Of a stretch of DNA of 64,000 nucleotides, positions 35,244 through 43,893 are shown one piece after another (the first letter of the stretch is position 1; each line of letters starts with the position of its first letter). A program made the position numbers and the translations under genes. The notes under the pieces are model-generated. The model did not search any database. It worked only from the letters and a program-made list of their open reading frames with translations, and was not told the origin of the DNA. The stretch comes from Calothrix sp. NIES-4105 (lineage in GTDB: Bacteria > Cyanobacteriota > Cyanobacteriia > Cyanobacteriales > Nostocaceae), in contig NZ_AP018290.1 of assembly GCF_002368415.1 (NCBI RefSeq), positions 3,609,614 to 3,673,613 of the forward strand, read 5' to 3'.

Positions 35244-35884
35244 GTTTTATATTTTACCTGGTATCAACAGTACTTAGAATTGTTAGCTACTCAAGAGCCG
35301 GGATAGAGACTTCGATACTTTGGTTAACAATCAATTTAGCTATAGCGTTTGGACTCTAGACAAGCTGAACAAGATATCGTGACTTCAAATGGTCAGACCG
35401 AAGTTTCAAGGGAAGCATCGAACTTCACAATTATCGGTAAGATTGTATAAATTTTATGTCATATCAACTGTTACCTCTGTTACCTAAAGTTGTTCACTCT
35501 TCTCAAAACCCTTTATAAATCGTCACTAAGTAATTATTTCCAAAAGGTTAGATTGTGTAGTTCCAAAGTCTTGAACTACTAAGTACACTACAAGCAATGA
35601 TATCTACAATACACAAGTCGAGGACACTTTGCGAACTGTCCATACATCGAAAAATAAGGCAATGCAAGCTATGCGCGATAAATTTATGAATAAATTTAAG
35701 ATTAAATTCAAATTTCCTCGCATTGTCCTTTTTTTGTCCCGGTTTTGTCACGTTCACAGTACTTAAATAAAAACATAGACATAAACAAAGCTTCTAGATG
35801 GCATAAAGATAACTAATGAATTGTTTCTGACGTTAATGCCACTGAAAGTAAGTTCAACCACATTCATAGAAACAGGAAAGGATT
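35244..35884. other. Intergenic region, no gene seen
   Basis: About 640 bp between the divergent regulator and the gamma-carbonic-anhydrase-like gene. Short open frames here have no RBS or recognisable protein pattern, and I judged them non-coding. Promoters for both sides should be here. Confidence 0.45.
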
Positions 35885-36550
35885 ATGAACAATGTCATTG
35901 CGCTCAACAACATCCACATTCACGGCAATGTACGTACATCTTTCAACTCTGTAGAAAAAAATCCCGAAATCCACAATACAGCTTATATTCATCCTTTAGC
36001 AGCGGTGATTGGTAACGTTCATCTTGGGAAACGAGTGATGGTTGCACCAGCAGCTTCTGTTCGTGGTGATGAAGGTCAACCACTTTGGGTGGATGATGAT
36101 GTAAATATTCAAGATTGTGTCGTGCTTCATGCTTTAGAAACCCATGTTGATGGGGTATTAGTGCGGGAAGCAGTCGTAGAAGTTGATAATGAATTCTATG
36201 GAGTATATATCAGCCCGCGCGTATCTCTAGCTCATCAGTGTCAAGTGCATGGCCCTGCTTATATCGGTTCTGACACTTTTGTGGGAATGCAAGCTTTAGT
36301 TTTTCGTGCCTCGGTTGGAAAAAATTGCGTTATCGAACCAAAAGCTTTAGTTATGGGTGTCAATATATCCGATGGCAGATATGTACCAGCAGGCGCCTTA
36401 ATTACGACTCAAGAAGCTGCCGATAATTTACCTTTGATCAGTAATAGTTACCCCCTCAGAAGTCTGAACAAAGCAGTAGTACACGTAAACACAGAACTTG
36501 CTGAAGGTTACCACGACAAAGAAAACCTTACATTCTTCCTCGCTGCATAA
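35885..36550 (+). CDS. CcmM-type gamma-carbonic anhydrase domain protein
   Basis: A 221-aa left-handed beta-helix protein, closest in pattern to the N-terminal domain of carboxysomal CcmM: AYIHPLAAVIGNVHLGKRVMVAPAASVRGDEG, DVNIQDCVVLHALETH and SLAHQCQVHGPAYIG, keeping the three zinc-ligand histidines. The Rubisco-small-subunit-like repeats of CcmM are absent. It could be an independent gamma-CA or a carboxysome accessory; activity also depends on a C-terminal disulfide not evident here. AGGAAAGGATT provides a strong RBS. A GTAGAGAC palindrome follows the stop. A partial relative lies 480 bp downstream. Confidence 0.85.
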   Translation: MNNVIALNNIHIHGNVRTSFNSVEKNPEIHNTAYIHPLAAVIGNVHLGKRVMVAPAASVRGDEGQPLWVDDDVNIQDCVVLHALETHVDGVLVREAVVEVDNEFYGVYISPRVSLAHQCQVHGPAYIGSDTFVGMQALVFRASVGKNCVIEPKALVMGVNISDGRYVPAGALITTQEAADNLPLISNSYPLRSLNKAVVHVNTELAEGYHDKENLTFFLAA

Positions 36551-36554
36551 ATAA

Positions 36555-36582
36555 GTAGAGACCGTATTAATTCGGTCTCTAC
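36555..36582. repeat. GTAGAGAC palindrome
   Basis: GTAGAGACCGTATTAATTCGGTCTCTAC-type hairpin (arms 36555-36564 and 36573-36582) just after the gamma-CA-like gene; a likely terminator as well as a family member. Confidence 0.75.
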
Positions 36583-37027
36583 CGCACTGGGCACTTTAAA
36601 AAACTATTAGAAGGAAAGCTTCATGAGTAGCCAACGAAACGTAGTAAATCGTAATAAAAACGAGTTTTTCGCCGTTTACTTTTTCTACTCCTCTGTAGTC
36701 GTTACCATAAGCTTGCGGGTCGTAGACCCAAACACATGGAACGTAGTGTAGTAGGAATATTACGGGCAGTCTACCCAAGCCCAATGCATCAATAGTGGTA
36801 CGTTGAATACCGTTCTAGTATCGATACATACCCAATCCGTTACTGGTCTGGGCTTTCCTCAGTAACTAGTACCGAGTTAGTTTTTAAGATTAACTAATAT
36901 AAGCTAACTACAACAGTTTTAGTTTTGGTTAGAAGAGATTCAACGTAACTACTCACGTAACTTCTAGCTCAAGAGTTAATCTTTAAAATCTTGTTTTTAT
37001 ATACTAGCAGAAAAATCAGCAATTACT
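36583..37027. other. Non-coding or decayed stretch
   Basis: No supported gene. A short plus-strand frame (ATG near 36623) and a minus-strand frame overlap here, but neither looks like a protein I know. Given the gamma-CA remnant that follows, this may be its eroded upstream part. Confidence 0.4.
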
Positions 37028-37243
37028 ATGAATCACTCGGATATATTGCTACTAGATGCAACGACAATTCCTAAACTAAGAGTAATTAATGGGGGCAAGC
37101 GCCACACTTGTCAACCCCGTATTATCAGCCAGAACTTAAACGTTTCAGATAATAGACGAATTCCGGCAGGAGCAATAGTCAATACTCAAGCTGCCGCGAA
37201 CTGCTTACCCTTCACTCGTAGCAAAATTAATTCCAGAGAATAG
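37028..37243 (+). pseudogene. Remnant of a gamma-carbonic-anhydrase-like gene
   Basis: A 71-codon frame whose middle, NLNVSDNRRIPAGAIVNTQAAANCLP, aligns with the C-terminal segment of the gamma-CA-like protein at 35885-36550 (VNISDGRYVPAGALITTQEAADNLP). The beta-helix domain with the zinc ligands is missing. I interpret it as a truncated duplicate of that gene. A short functional peptide cannot be excluded. Confidence 0.65.
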
Positions 37244-37317
37244 CTGCTCTCGCTTGTTAATGACGAACGACGAATGACTTTTAACCAATAAAAAGTGAAA
37301 AATTGGAGTTCCGTGTC

Positions 37318-38544
37318 ATGACTTCTAGTTTATCCAGCAAACAGACATATTTATTCGATAAGCTCAAATATTACTGGCATTCTGCTAGCCAAAGAATATC
37401 AAAAACGCCAGAGCGTTCGCTTGATTGTGCTTATCAGTCAGTCTTAAAAATTAAAGCCATTGAAGATGAGCATTTTGGCGGTAAGACAATTCTAACTGAA
37501 CCCATTCAAGATTCTACTTGCTTCGCATCGGTTTTGCGTACAGATGTTGAAAAGCAAGTAACGATGACCAAGATGAGATTAGCTGAATTTAAAGCAAGTT
37601 GTTTTGTTCTGGGTAATCTAAGTACCAAAAATTTAGGAAAGTTAAAGCTAGTAGAAGAATTTTTGGCAAAGTATACAATCAGCGAACCCCTTGCGAATAC
37701 GGTAAATGTAGTCGGTAATGCAGATGCAATAAATGTAGAAACAGTCAATGATAAAACTGCTGTGTTACCTAGGTCAATCGGTCGTACATTGCATAAAATT
37801 TCCGATGAATTTAACCCCAAAGCAGAAGCGGAATTTGTCAGAAAATACCGCAATTCTAGAGCTAAGACAAAAACTGCAGTTAGGTTTATTATTACTTTAA
37901 TCATTGTTCCTGTCTTAACTCAGCATTTTTCCAAACAGTTCTTGATTAATCCAATTGTAGAGAAAACTAGGGGTACGAATGATTCGCAACTGTTTCTTAA
38001 TTACGAAATGAAGGAAGAAGCACTACACGAATTACAAAGTTATGAAGAAGGGTTGAAATTTGAAAACTTAATTCATCATGCGCCACCTTTATCTCCAGAA
38101 GTAGTGGAAGATAAAGTTAAACAGAAAGCAAGTGAACTAGCAAAAGAGTTTCATCATAAAAGTAACAGTGCTGTTAGCAATGTTTTTGCGGATATGGCTG
38201 CACTTGTAGCTTTCGGCTTAGTGATTATTACAAGCCGCAAAGAAATCATTGTTTTAAAGTCTTTTATGGATGATATTGTTTACGGACTGAGTGATAGTGC
38301 CAAAGCATTCATTATCATTTTGTGTACAGATATCTTTGTAGGTTTCCACTCTCCTCATGGATGGGAAGTAATTGTAGAAGGTATAGCTTCACATCTAGGT
38401 ATCGCTGCAAATAAAAGCTTCATCGGTCTTTTTATCGCTACATTCCCAGTTGTCCTAGATACAATCTGTAAGTATTGGATATTTAGATACTTAAGCAAAA
38501 TTTCTCCCTCAGCAGTCGCAACCCTTAGAAATATGAATGAGTAA
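37318..38544 (+). CDS. pcxA: Proton extrusion protein PcxA (CemA/CotA family)
   Basis: A 408-aa membrane protein with a long hydrophilic N-terminal half and the CemA core in the C-terminal half: RFIITLIIVPVLTQHF (first helix, about residue 187), later helices around VFADMAALVAFGLVI and FIIILCTDIFVGFHSPHGWE (the conserved FHSPHGWE motif), and a final helix near TFPVVLDTICKYWIF. It takes part in light-dependent proton extrusion and supports inorganic carbon uptake at the plasma membrane. The ATG at 37318 has GGAG nine bases upstream; an upstream TTG at 37303 is less likely. Confidence 0.9.
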   Translation: MTSSLSSKQTYLFDKLKYYWHSASQRISKTPERSLDCAYQSVLKIKAIEDEHFGGKTILTEPIQDSTCFASVLRTDVEKQVTMTKMRLAEFKASCFVLGNLSTKNLGKLKLVEEFLAKYTISEPLANTVNVVGNADAINVETVNDKTAVLPRSIGRTLHKISDEFNPKAEAEFVRKYRNSRAKTKTAVRFIITLIIVPVLTQHFSKQFLINPIVEKTRGTNDSQLFLNYEMKEEALHELQSYEEGLKFENLIHHAPPLSPEVVEDKVKQKASELAKEFHHKSNSAVSNVFADMAALVAFGLVIITSRKEIIVLKSFMDDIVYGLSDSAKAFIIILCTDIFVGFHSPHGWEVIVEGIASHLGIAANKSFIGLFIATFPVVLDTICKYWIFRYLSKISPSAVATLRNMNE

Positions 38545-38585
38545 ATTATTTATTTGTGTGCTTTGTTATAAACACACAAAGGATT

Positions 38586-38624
38586 GTAGGTTGGGTGGAA
38601 GCTTGGCGCCTGCACCCAACCTAC
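38586..38624. repeat. MITE-like inverted repeat (GTAGGTTGGG family)
   Basis: GTAGGTTGGGTG and CACCCAACCTAC arms around a 15-bp centre containing GGCGCC. An ACCACAAAGGACACAAAGG-type repeat follows at about 38635-38660. Confidence 0.75.
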
Positions 38625-38716
38625 TGTTTAAAAAACCACAAAGGACACAAAGGACACAAAGGAAGAAAAGGAAGAAAAGAAATAAAACTTTACTACATAA
38701 TAATGGAGAGTTAAAT

Positions 38717-39823
38717 ATGGTGTTACCAATCAATCAAAATGCTCGCCGCAAACAAGGTTACAAAAAAGCCAATAAAAATAATATTCTGTGTGGCTCATTC
38801 AATAAACAGTCGAATGCGGAACGAAAACAATCTAAAGGTCGCAAACGCACAAACACCTCTTTACGCTCATTCAAAGAGAAGTTCCGACTTTATACTGGCG
38901 AACAGCTTCATGGAACACAAGTAATTTTTCGTCTGGCAAAAACAGTTATTTTAGCTATTTTGCCGTGGGCTTTATTATCCAGTGGATATGGCTTTACTGT
39001 TTCATTACTCAATCATTTTAAACATTTATCAATTTTTAGCGACAGTAAAGTTCTCCCTCATGTTGTGTTGAGTCTGAATATTGTTTTAAGTTTGCTATTA
39101 GTTTTTCGTACAAACACAGCGCATGAACGCTTTTGGGAAGGTCGAAAGCTATGGGGCGCTCTAGTTAATGCGGTTCGCAATTTAGCCAGGGGGATGTGGA
39201 TATATATCGAAGAATCCGAACCGCGACATAGAAGCGAAAAAGAAGCCGCAATGCGTTTAGTGGTAGCATTTACAGTTGCCATGAAGTTACATTTACGTCG
39301 TGACCCTGTAAATTTAGAATTGGCGCCTTTAATGTCATCGTTTCAATACCATCAGCTCAAAGATGTAAACCATCCACCATTAGAAATATCATTGTGGATA
39401 GGAGATTATTTGCAAAGTCGCTATCAGCGTCAACAGGTAAATGTATTTCAATTAAATACTCTGCATGAATTGATTGATAAGTTAGTAGATATTTTAGGAG
39501 GTTGCGAGCGCATCTTGAAAACACCAGTACCACTAATTTACACTATCACTTTGAGAACATTACTGGTAATTTATTTACTATTACTACCTTGGGAATTAGT
39601 CAATGGTTTAACTTGGTGGACAAGTCCAATATTAGGTTTTATTAGCTTGATAGTGCTTGGCATTGACGAAATTGGCTCAGAAATTGAAGAACCCTTTGGG
39701 CATGACCCGAATGATTTGCCTCTAGATGTGATTTGTAATACAATGAAAAGGAATGTAGAAGATTTAATCAACTTGGCGCCTTGTCAGAATAATGCCTTGA
39801 ACAATTTAGATCAAGCAGCTTAG
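38717..39823 (+). CDS. Bestrophin-like channel protein
   Basis: A 368-aa bestrophin/UPF0187 family protein with an unusual basic N-terminus (about 1-55, rich in Lys, Arg and Asn). Core motifs follow: SLLLVFRTNTAHERFWEGRKLWGALVN (the RTN-AY/H-RFWEGR signature), a central domain and ALNxLHELIDKL-like helices. The C-terminal block GIDEIGSEIEEPFGHDPNDLPLD is the acidic motif diagnostic of the family. It probably forms a pentameric anion (chloride or bicarbonate) channel, perhaps in thylakoids. I chose ATG 38717 with GGAGAG upstream; the frame is open further upstream through repeats. Confidence 0.9.
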   Translation: MVLPINQNARRKQGYKKANKNNILCGSFNKQSNAERKQSKGRKRTNTSLRSFKEKFRLYTGEQLHGTQVIFRLAKTVILAILPWALLSSGYGFTVSLLNHFKHLSIFSDSKVLPHVVLSLNIVLSLLLVFRTNTAHERFWEGRKLWGALVNAVRNLARGMWIYIEESEPRHRSEKEAAMRLVVAFTVAMKLHLRRDPVNLELAPLMSSFQYHQLKDVNHPPLEISLWIGDYLQSRYQRQQVNVFQLNTLHELIDKLVDILGGCERILKTPVPLIYTITLRTLLVIYLLLLPWELVNGLTWWTSPILGFISLIVLGIDEIGSEIEEPFGHDPNDLPLDVICNTMKRNVEDLINLAPCQNNALNNLDQAA

Positions 39824-39854
39824 TAAAGAAAAAAGGCGTTATGATATTAGGGTT

Positions 39855-40151
39855 TTAAGCGTTTTTGAAAAAGCTGCAAATCAGGGTGCCTGCGTTATCT
39901 TCTCCAAACCATATAATCTTGCCATCATTTTTAATCCGAATTTGCTGACGACAATCATATGTTTCAACAGGTGTTTTGGCACCATCAATACTTACTGATG
40001 CTCGGTACTCCCAGTGTTTTTTCGCACTTCGTTTAATACTGTGAATACAAATCTTGTGACCGTTGTAGCTACGACACGTGAAAGCCTCAGCAGGAAGCGC
40101 AATTGTCAAGCTAAGTACAACTATTAGTATGAAGGTAAGTATTTTTATCAT
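39855..40151 (-). CDS. Small secreted protein
   Basis: A 98-aa protein with a clear signal peptide (hydrophobic 5-18, AEA cleavage site near 21-23) and a mature part of about 75 residues containing four cysteines (FTCRSYNGHKICIHS, TYDCRQQ, GTLICSFF), likely two disulfides. No family recognised. It is convergent with the bestrophin gene, 31 bp apart. Probably periplasmic or extracellular, role unknown. Confidence 0.65.
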   Translation of the reverse strand: MIKILTFILIVVLSLTIALPAEAFTCRSYNGHKICIHSIKRSAKKHWEYRASVSIDGAKTPVETYDCRQQIRIKNDGKIIWFGEDNAGTLICSFFKNA

Positions 40152-40255
40152 AATATCTGATTATAATCCCCACTCACCTCATATTTTGCAACTTTGACAA
40201 GTTTATATTAGAACTTAATTATAGATGGCGCTGTGCGTCTTACTTAGTAATTATT

Positions 40256-41251
40256 GTGAAAAGTGTGGCTATACAACCTGATTTGATTATTTCTACAAAA
40301 GACCTAACGAAAACCTATGGTAGAAAACCTGTTGTTGATAAATTAAATTTAGCTGTACCGCGCGGTTCAATTTGTGGCTTTCTTGGTCCGAATGGGGCAG
40401 GCAAAAGTACTACTATTAAATTGTTGCTCGGATTAATAAAACCTTCAAGTGGCAACGGCGCCATTCTCGGTAAGAATATTGTTAATGATAGCGTAGCAAT
40501 AAGAGAGCGAGTAGGGTTTCTCGCGCAAGACCCACGTTTTTATGGATATTTGACCGCGCGTGAAACGTTGCGTTTTGTTGCTTCGTTCTTTTTCAAAGGT
40601 TCTTCAATAGCTATCGAAAATAGAATTGATGAAATGATTGAGCTTGTAGGGTTGGATGGAAAAGCCGACCGTCCGGTTCGAGGGTTTTCGGGTGGTGAAC
40701 GTCAACGTCTTGGTATTGCTCAAGCTGCAATTAATAACCCAGAGTTAATTATACTCGATGAGCCTGCATCTGCACTTGACCCATTAGGGCGCCGGGATAT
40801 GTTACAAATACTTGAGAGTTTTCGGGGACGCAGCACTGTTTTTTATTCGACGCATATTTTAGATGATGTGCAGCGAGTCAGTGATACTGTGGTAATTATG
40901 AAACGTGGCAGATTAATTGCTCAAGGTTCTATCCAAGAACTACTTGCAGGAGACCGCAGTCAGTTTTACTTGACGGTGCGTGGTGATGGGTTAACAACGC
41001 GCGAACATTTAAAGAGTATACCTTGGATAAAAACGATTGCCCTTGAAGAAGGATTACCAGATGTAGATAATAATCGTACAACTAAGCTTCAAATTAACGT
41101 AACCAACCCAAACATAGCAGAAAATGAGCTTTTACGGATTGTAATGACGGCAGATAGTGAAGTTGTAGTCACGGAATATGGAAGGGTATCTTATGAACTT
41201 GAAGATGTGTTTGTAGATTTAGTTGAGGAAGCAACTAAAAATGGTGGTTAG
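40256..41251 (+). CDS. ABC-2 type transporter ATP-binding protein
   Basis: A 331-aa ATPase: Walker A GPNGAGKST (about 45-53), Q-loop LAQDPRFYGYLTARETLRF, signature FSGGERQR, Walker B LIILDEPASALDPLG, H-loop FYSTHILDD, and a C-terminal domain of about 100 residues typical of CcmA/DrrA-like ATPases. It uses a GTG start. It overlaps the following permease gene by 11 bp, forming a two-gene operon. The substrate is unknown; drugs, lipids or polysaccharides are typical for the family. Confidence 0.9.
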   Translation: MKSVAIQPDLIISTKDLTKTYGRKPVVDKLNLAVPRGSICGFLGPNGAGKSTTIKLLLGLIKPSSGNGAILGKNIVNDSVAIRERVGFLAQDPRFYGYLTARETLRFVASFFFKGSSIAIENRIDEMIELVGLDGKADRPVRGFSGGERQRLGIAQAAINNPELIILDEPASALDPLGRRDMLQILESFRGRSTVFYSTHILDDVQRVSDTVVIMKRGRLIAQGSIQELLAGDRSQFYLTVRGDGLTTREHLKSIPWIKTIALEEGLPDVDNNRTTKLQINVTNPNIAENELLRIVMTADSEVVVTEYGRVSYELEDVFVDLVEEATKNGG

Positions 41252-42035
41252 AAGTAAATCAGAATTACAACCCGTTACAGGGAGTTGGTTACGCGGTTTT
41301 CGTGCTGTATATGATAAAGAACTCGTGCGTCACTTTGGTAATAAGCGCTTTCTATCTCAATTAGTTTTGTGGTGTGCAATTTCTGCATCTCCTGCTATCG
41401 GACTTACTTCAGGTGGCAGTCCTGAACTACCGATAGTGCGAGGAACTTCACTTTTAACATTATTTTTGTGGCTGGGTACAGTACCAATGGGTATTGGCAC
41501 AATAATACTGACTCAAGGCGCCATTATTGAAGAGAAAATGACCCAGACTTTACTATGGATATGCTCTAAACCTTTATCACGTCCAGCTTTGATTATGGGA
41601 AAATTTGCAGGTTATGCAGTATTTATTGGTTCAATTGTACTTGGTATACCTGCCGTTACTACATATATTGCTGCGCTAATATATGGACTTCCTTTATTTA
41701 CATTTTTACCTGGTTTTCTCATTAGCTTGCTAATGATATATCTATTACTTATATTTCTTTTAGCACTGACGCTGATGCTTGGCGCCTGTTTTAATCATAT
41801 TGGAACAGTAACAGCAATTGCCTTCTTCGTTTATATCGGGGGAGCAAGTTTAAATTCTGATCTACGATTACAAAAAATTGAGCCTTACACATTTTCAGCA
41901 TTACAACGCTACGCAGTTGAAATAATATCCGGTCGTTTTCATGCCGAAGCTTGGATAGCTATGGGTACAACGCTTTTATTAACCATACTTTTTTTACTAG
42001 TCGCATTTTGGCAAATGGAACGGTATGAACTTTAG
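41241..42035 (+). CDS. ABC-2 type transporter permease
   Basis: A 264-aa membrane protein with six predicted helices, an N-terminal cytoplasmic segment (FRAVYDKELVRHFGNKRF) and the E-x-x-M-x-x-T-L-x-W motif IEEKMTQTLLWICSKPLSR after helix 2, typical of ABC-2 permeases. I chose the ATG at 41241, with GAGGA upstream inside the ATPase gene; a start at 41223 would add six residues. It is cotranscribed with the ATPase gene. A stem at 42033-42067 begins at the stop codon. Confidence 0.85.
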   Translation: MVVRSKSELQPVTGSWLRGFRAVYDKELVRHFGNKRFLSQLVLWCAISASPAIGLTSGGSPELPIVRGTSLLTLFLWLGTVPMGIGTIILTQGAIIEEKMTQTLLWICSKPLSRPALIMGKFAGYAVFIGSIVLGIPAVTTYIAALIYGLPLFTFLPGFLISLLMIYLLLIFLLALTLMLGACFNHIGTVTAIAFFVYIGGASLNSDLRLQKIEPYTFSALQRYAVEIISGRFHAEAWIAMGTTLLLTILFLLVAFWQMERYEL

Positions 42036-42067
42036 ATTCCTAACTTCTAAAAGAAGTCGGGAATCTA
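42033..42067 (+). terminator. Hairpin at the ABC operon end
   Basis: TAGATTCCTAACTTCT pairs with AGAAGTCGGGAATCTA with a short loop; the stop codon TAG is the first part of the stem. No T-tract, so termination is uncertain. Confidence 0.45.
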
Positions 42068-42116
42068 ATGGTAGCTGGTGCAGCTATACTAGTATTTACA
42101 CTATACTTGACAGCAT

Positions 42117-42752
42117 ATGGTATCTACACAAGGAATAACCGATACAATTAAAAGCTTTAGCGACCTAGAAAAACGCTGTAACCTTCGTCAATCTTCAGAT
42201 GACCAATTTTTCCGTGAATGGTTGGAAGACTTACCAGAATTACGAGAGCAAGAACAATTGGGAGTCGCGCGTATCAAACAGCGTTACGATTATCATCGAA
42301 TTGATGGGTTGTTACTTGAAGGTACCGTTAACTTAATAGTTGTATCTCCTCTGTTAGAAGTTGCTGGTTTTTTAGACCCTCCATTCCGCATTCGCTCACC
42401 TTATGGTATTTTTCTGGAACTAGAAGACCCAGATGAACCAGTTCGAGGTTTTATTGATGCGTTGGTTGTACAGGAACAACTGTGGATTTTACTTGTGGAA
42501 TCAAAGCGTACAAGTGTTCCTGTTCCCGCAGCTTTACCACAGTTGTTAGCTTATATGCTTGCTACACCTCAACGTGATAAACCAGCTTTTGGTGTGGCAA
42601 CTAATGGTGATGAGTTTGTATTTTTGAAACTTGTTACTGGAGAGGCGCCACAATATGATGTATCAAGAACTTTCTCGATGTTTCCAAGGCGCCATGAATT
42701 AGGGGAAGTGTTGCGAATTATGAAGCGCCTAGGACAAGTGATTTTAACTTAA
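42117..42752 (+). CDS. HsdR-N-like PD-(D/E)XK nuclease-domain protein
   Basis: A 211-aa protein of a type common in cyanobacteria and annotated as restriction endonuclease subunit R-like. The central GFIDALVVQEQLWILLVESKRTSVPV gives the PD-(D/E)XK core (Asp in FID, then E-S-K), followed by ALPQLLAYMLA with a conserved Gln. It is much shorter than a real HsdR and has no helicase part. Possible roles are an orphan defence nuclease or DNA repair; neither is shown. The last about 24 bp of the gene recur at 43206-43230. Confidence 0.72.
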   Translation: MVSTQGITDTIKSFSDLEKRCNLRQSSDDQFFREWLEDLPELREQEQLGVARIKQRYDYHRIDGLLLEGTVNLIVVSPLLEVAGFLDPPFRIRSPYGIFLELEDPDEPVRGFIDALVVQEQLWILLVESKRTSVPVPAALPQLLAYMLATPQRDKPAFGVATNGDEFVFLKLVTGEAPQYDVSRTFSMFPRRHELGEVLRIMKRLGQVILT

Positions 42753-42795
42753 CATTATATTTTAGATGGTAAGCGTTCTTGATAAGCTTTCATTT

Positions 42796-43119
42796 ATGAG
42801 TAACAATTCATTTATTCGACCCGTTTACTACTTACCAATTGAACGCAAAAGCGATAGATGGTGTTTTTTGCATGGTGAGGTATTTTGGAATCCCTTGAAT
42901 TTACCAATACCTCAAAGTGTGGAAGTTTTACTTTGGTGTTTTCGTACATCAATGAGCGAGGTTGTCGAACACCTGCGCTCAATCAATAATGCTGCTCCAG
43001 GTTACTATTTGGCAAACGTTCTGGACAAAAAATATTACTACTGTGGTAGCGAGTGGGATGACATTAAAACTAAATTGATGGACTTAGGAATTGGTAAACC
43101 TGAACCAAACCTTATGTAA
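42796..43119 (+). CDS. Hypothetical protein in nuclease island
   Basis: A 107-aa protein (MSNNSFIRPVYYLPIERK...) with a WxW-type aromatic pattern (CFLHGEVFWNPLNLPIP, PGYYLANVLDKKYYYCGSEWDD). An open frame reaches 42766, but those first ten codons coincide with a copy, in the opposite coding sense, of a fragment of the gene at 43357-43893. I therefore place the start at ATG 42796. Family unknown; it lies 43 bp after the HsdR-N-like gene. Confidence 0.5.
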   Translation: MSNNSFIRPVYYLPIERKSDRWCFLHGEVFWNPLNLPIPQSVEVLLWCFRTSMSEVVEHLRSINNAAPGYYLANVLDKKYYYCGSEWDDIKTKLMDLGIGKPEPNLM

Positions 43120-43205
43120 TGCAGTTCTTGAATATGGTATAAAATATGTATCTGCCAATTAACTCTATCACAGGCGCCTTTAGCCCCGGACATTATTTTT
43201 TCCCG

Positions 43206-43230
43206 ACTAGGACAAGTGATTTTAACTTAA
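43206..43230. repeat. Duplicated 3-prime fragment of the HsdR-N-like gene
   Basis: CTAGGACAAGTGATTTTAAC plus four more bases repeats exactly the sequence at the end of the gene at 42117-42752 (starting near 42729). A remnant of a partial duplication or gene conversion. Confidence 0.7.
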
Positions 43231-43286
43231 AATTATTGCACTTGCAGCATAATTGTATTTAAGAACCAGACGTAAAAATTCAGATT

Positions 43287-43314
43287 GTAGAGACTCTATT
43301 AATGGAGTCTCCAC
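43287..43314. repeat. GTAGAGAC palindrome
   Basis: GTAGAGACTC / GAGTCTCCAC arms with a central ATTAAT; a slightly mismatched member of the hairpin family. Confidence 0.65.
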
Positions 43315-43356
43315 GCGAATATAATTTTTTACAAATCATATAATAACTGTTATATC

Positions 43357-43893
43357 TTAGATGTTATCCAGTTCAAACCTTTGCAAATTATTCAACATCA
43401 AAACATCATTGCCGCGCGTCAAATCACCTACACATAAAACTGGTAGGCGTTCTTGATAAGCTTTCATGGCAATAATATAATAGTCATTAGCAAGGAAGAC
43501 ATTAATTTTTCGTAACTTGTCAAAAACTACACCAAATAATGTTACTTTACCAATGTTTTGATTAATCGGCGCCTGAATTTGAGAAACTAATCCCTGAATT
43601 TGAAGGGTAGGAAATGTTGTCAAAAGCTCACCTAAAATTCCAATTGGTGTACGATTTTCTACTTCTGCTAGAGTTTTAACAGCTTCACCAACTCGAATCG
43701 CATAATCTCCTACGTCTTGCTGTGAAGGAAGTAAAATTTCAAATTCACCGTTGTTAGGTTCTTGCTTTAACCAAACAGTCGCATTTTCAAGGAAAGGACG
43801 GTCTTCATACCAACCAGAGTCAAGCAAATAATTTCTTAAATTTTCTAACTTTACAGACTTTAAAATTTCTGGATTACGTGCTGTAATCTTCAT
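43357..43893 (-). CDS. Hypothetical partner of a DUF4365-like protein
   Basis: A 178-aa protein starting MKITARNPEILKSV, with no signal peptide or membrane segment and mixed alpha/beta composition. Its start overlaps the end of the upstream DUF4365-like gene by 4 bp (ATGA), so the pair is translationally coupled. I recognise no motif. The 26-bp segment encoding AYQERLP near 43440-43470 has a near-identical copy at about 42768-42793. Possible immunity or specificity partner of the nuclease-like protein; inference from coupling only. Confidence 0.6.
   Translation of the reverse strand: MKITARNPEILKSVKLENLRNYLLDSGWYEDRPFLENATVWLKQEPNNGEFEILLPSQQDVGDYAIRVGEAVKTLAEVENRTPIGILGELLTTFPTLQIQGLVSQIQAPINQNIGKVTLFGVVFDKLRKINVFLANDYYIIAMKAYQERLPVLCVGDLTRGNDVLMLNNLQRFELDNI

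Noticed and set aside
36596-36784. Minus-strand 62-codon frame
   Set aside because: No homology recognised, no RBS, and it lies in a stretch that looks like decayed duplicate DNA.
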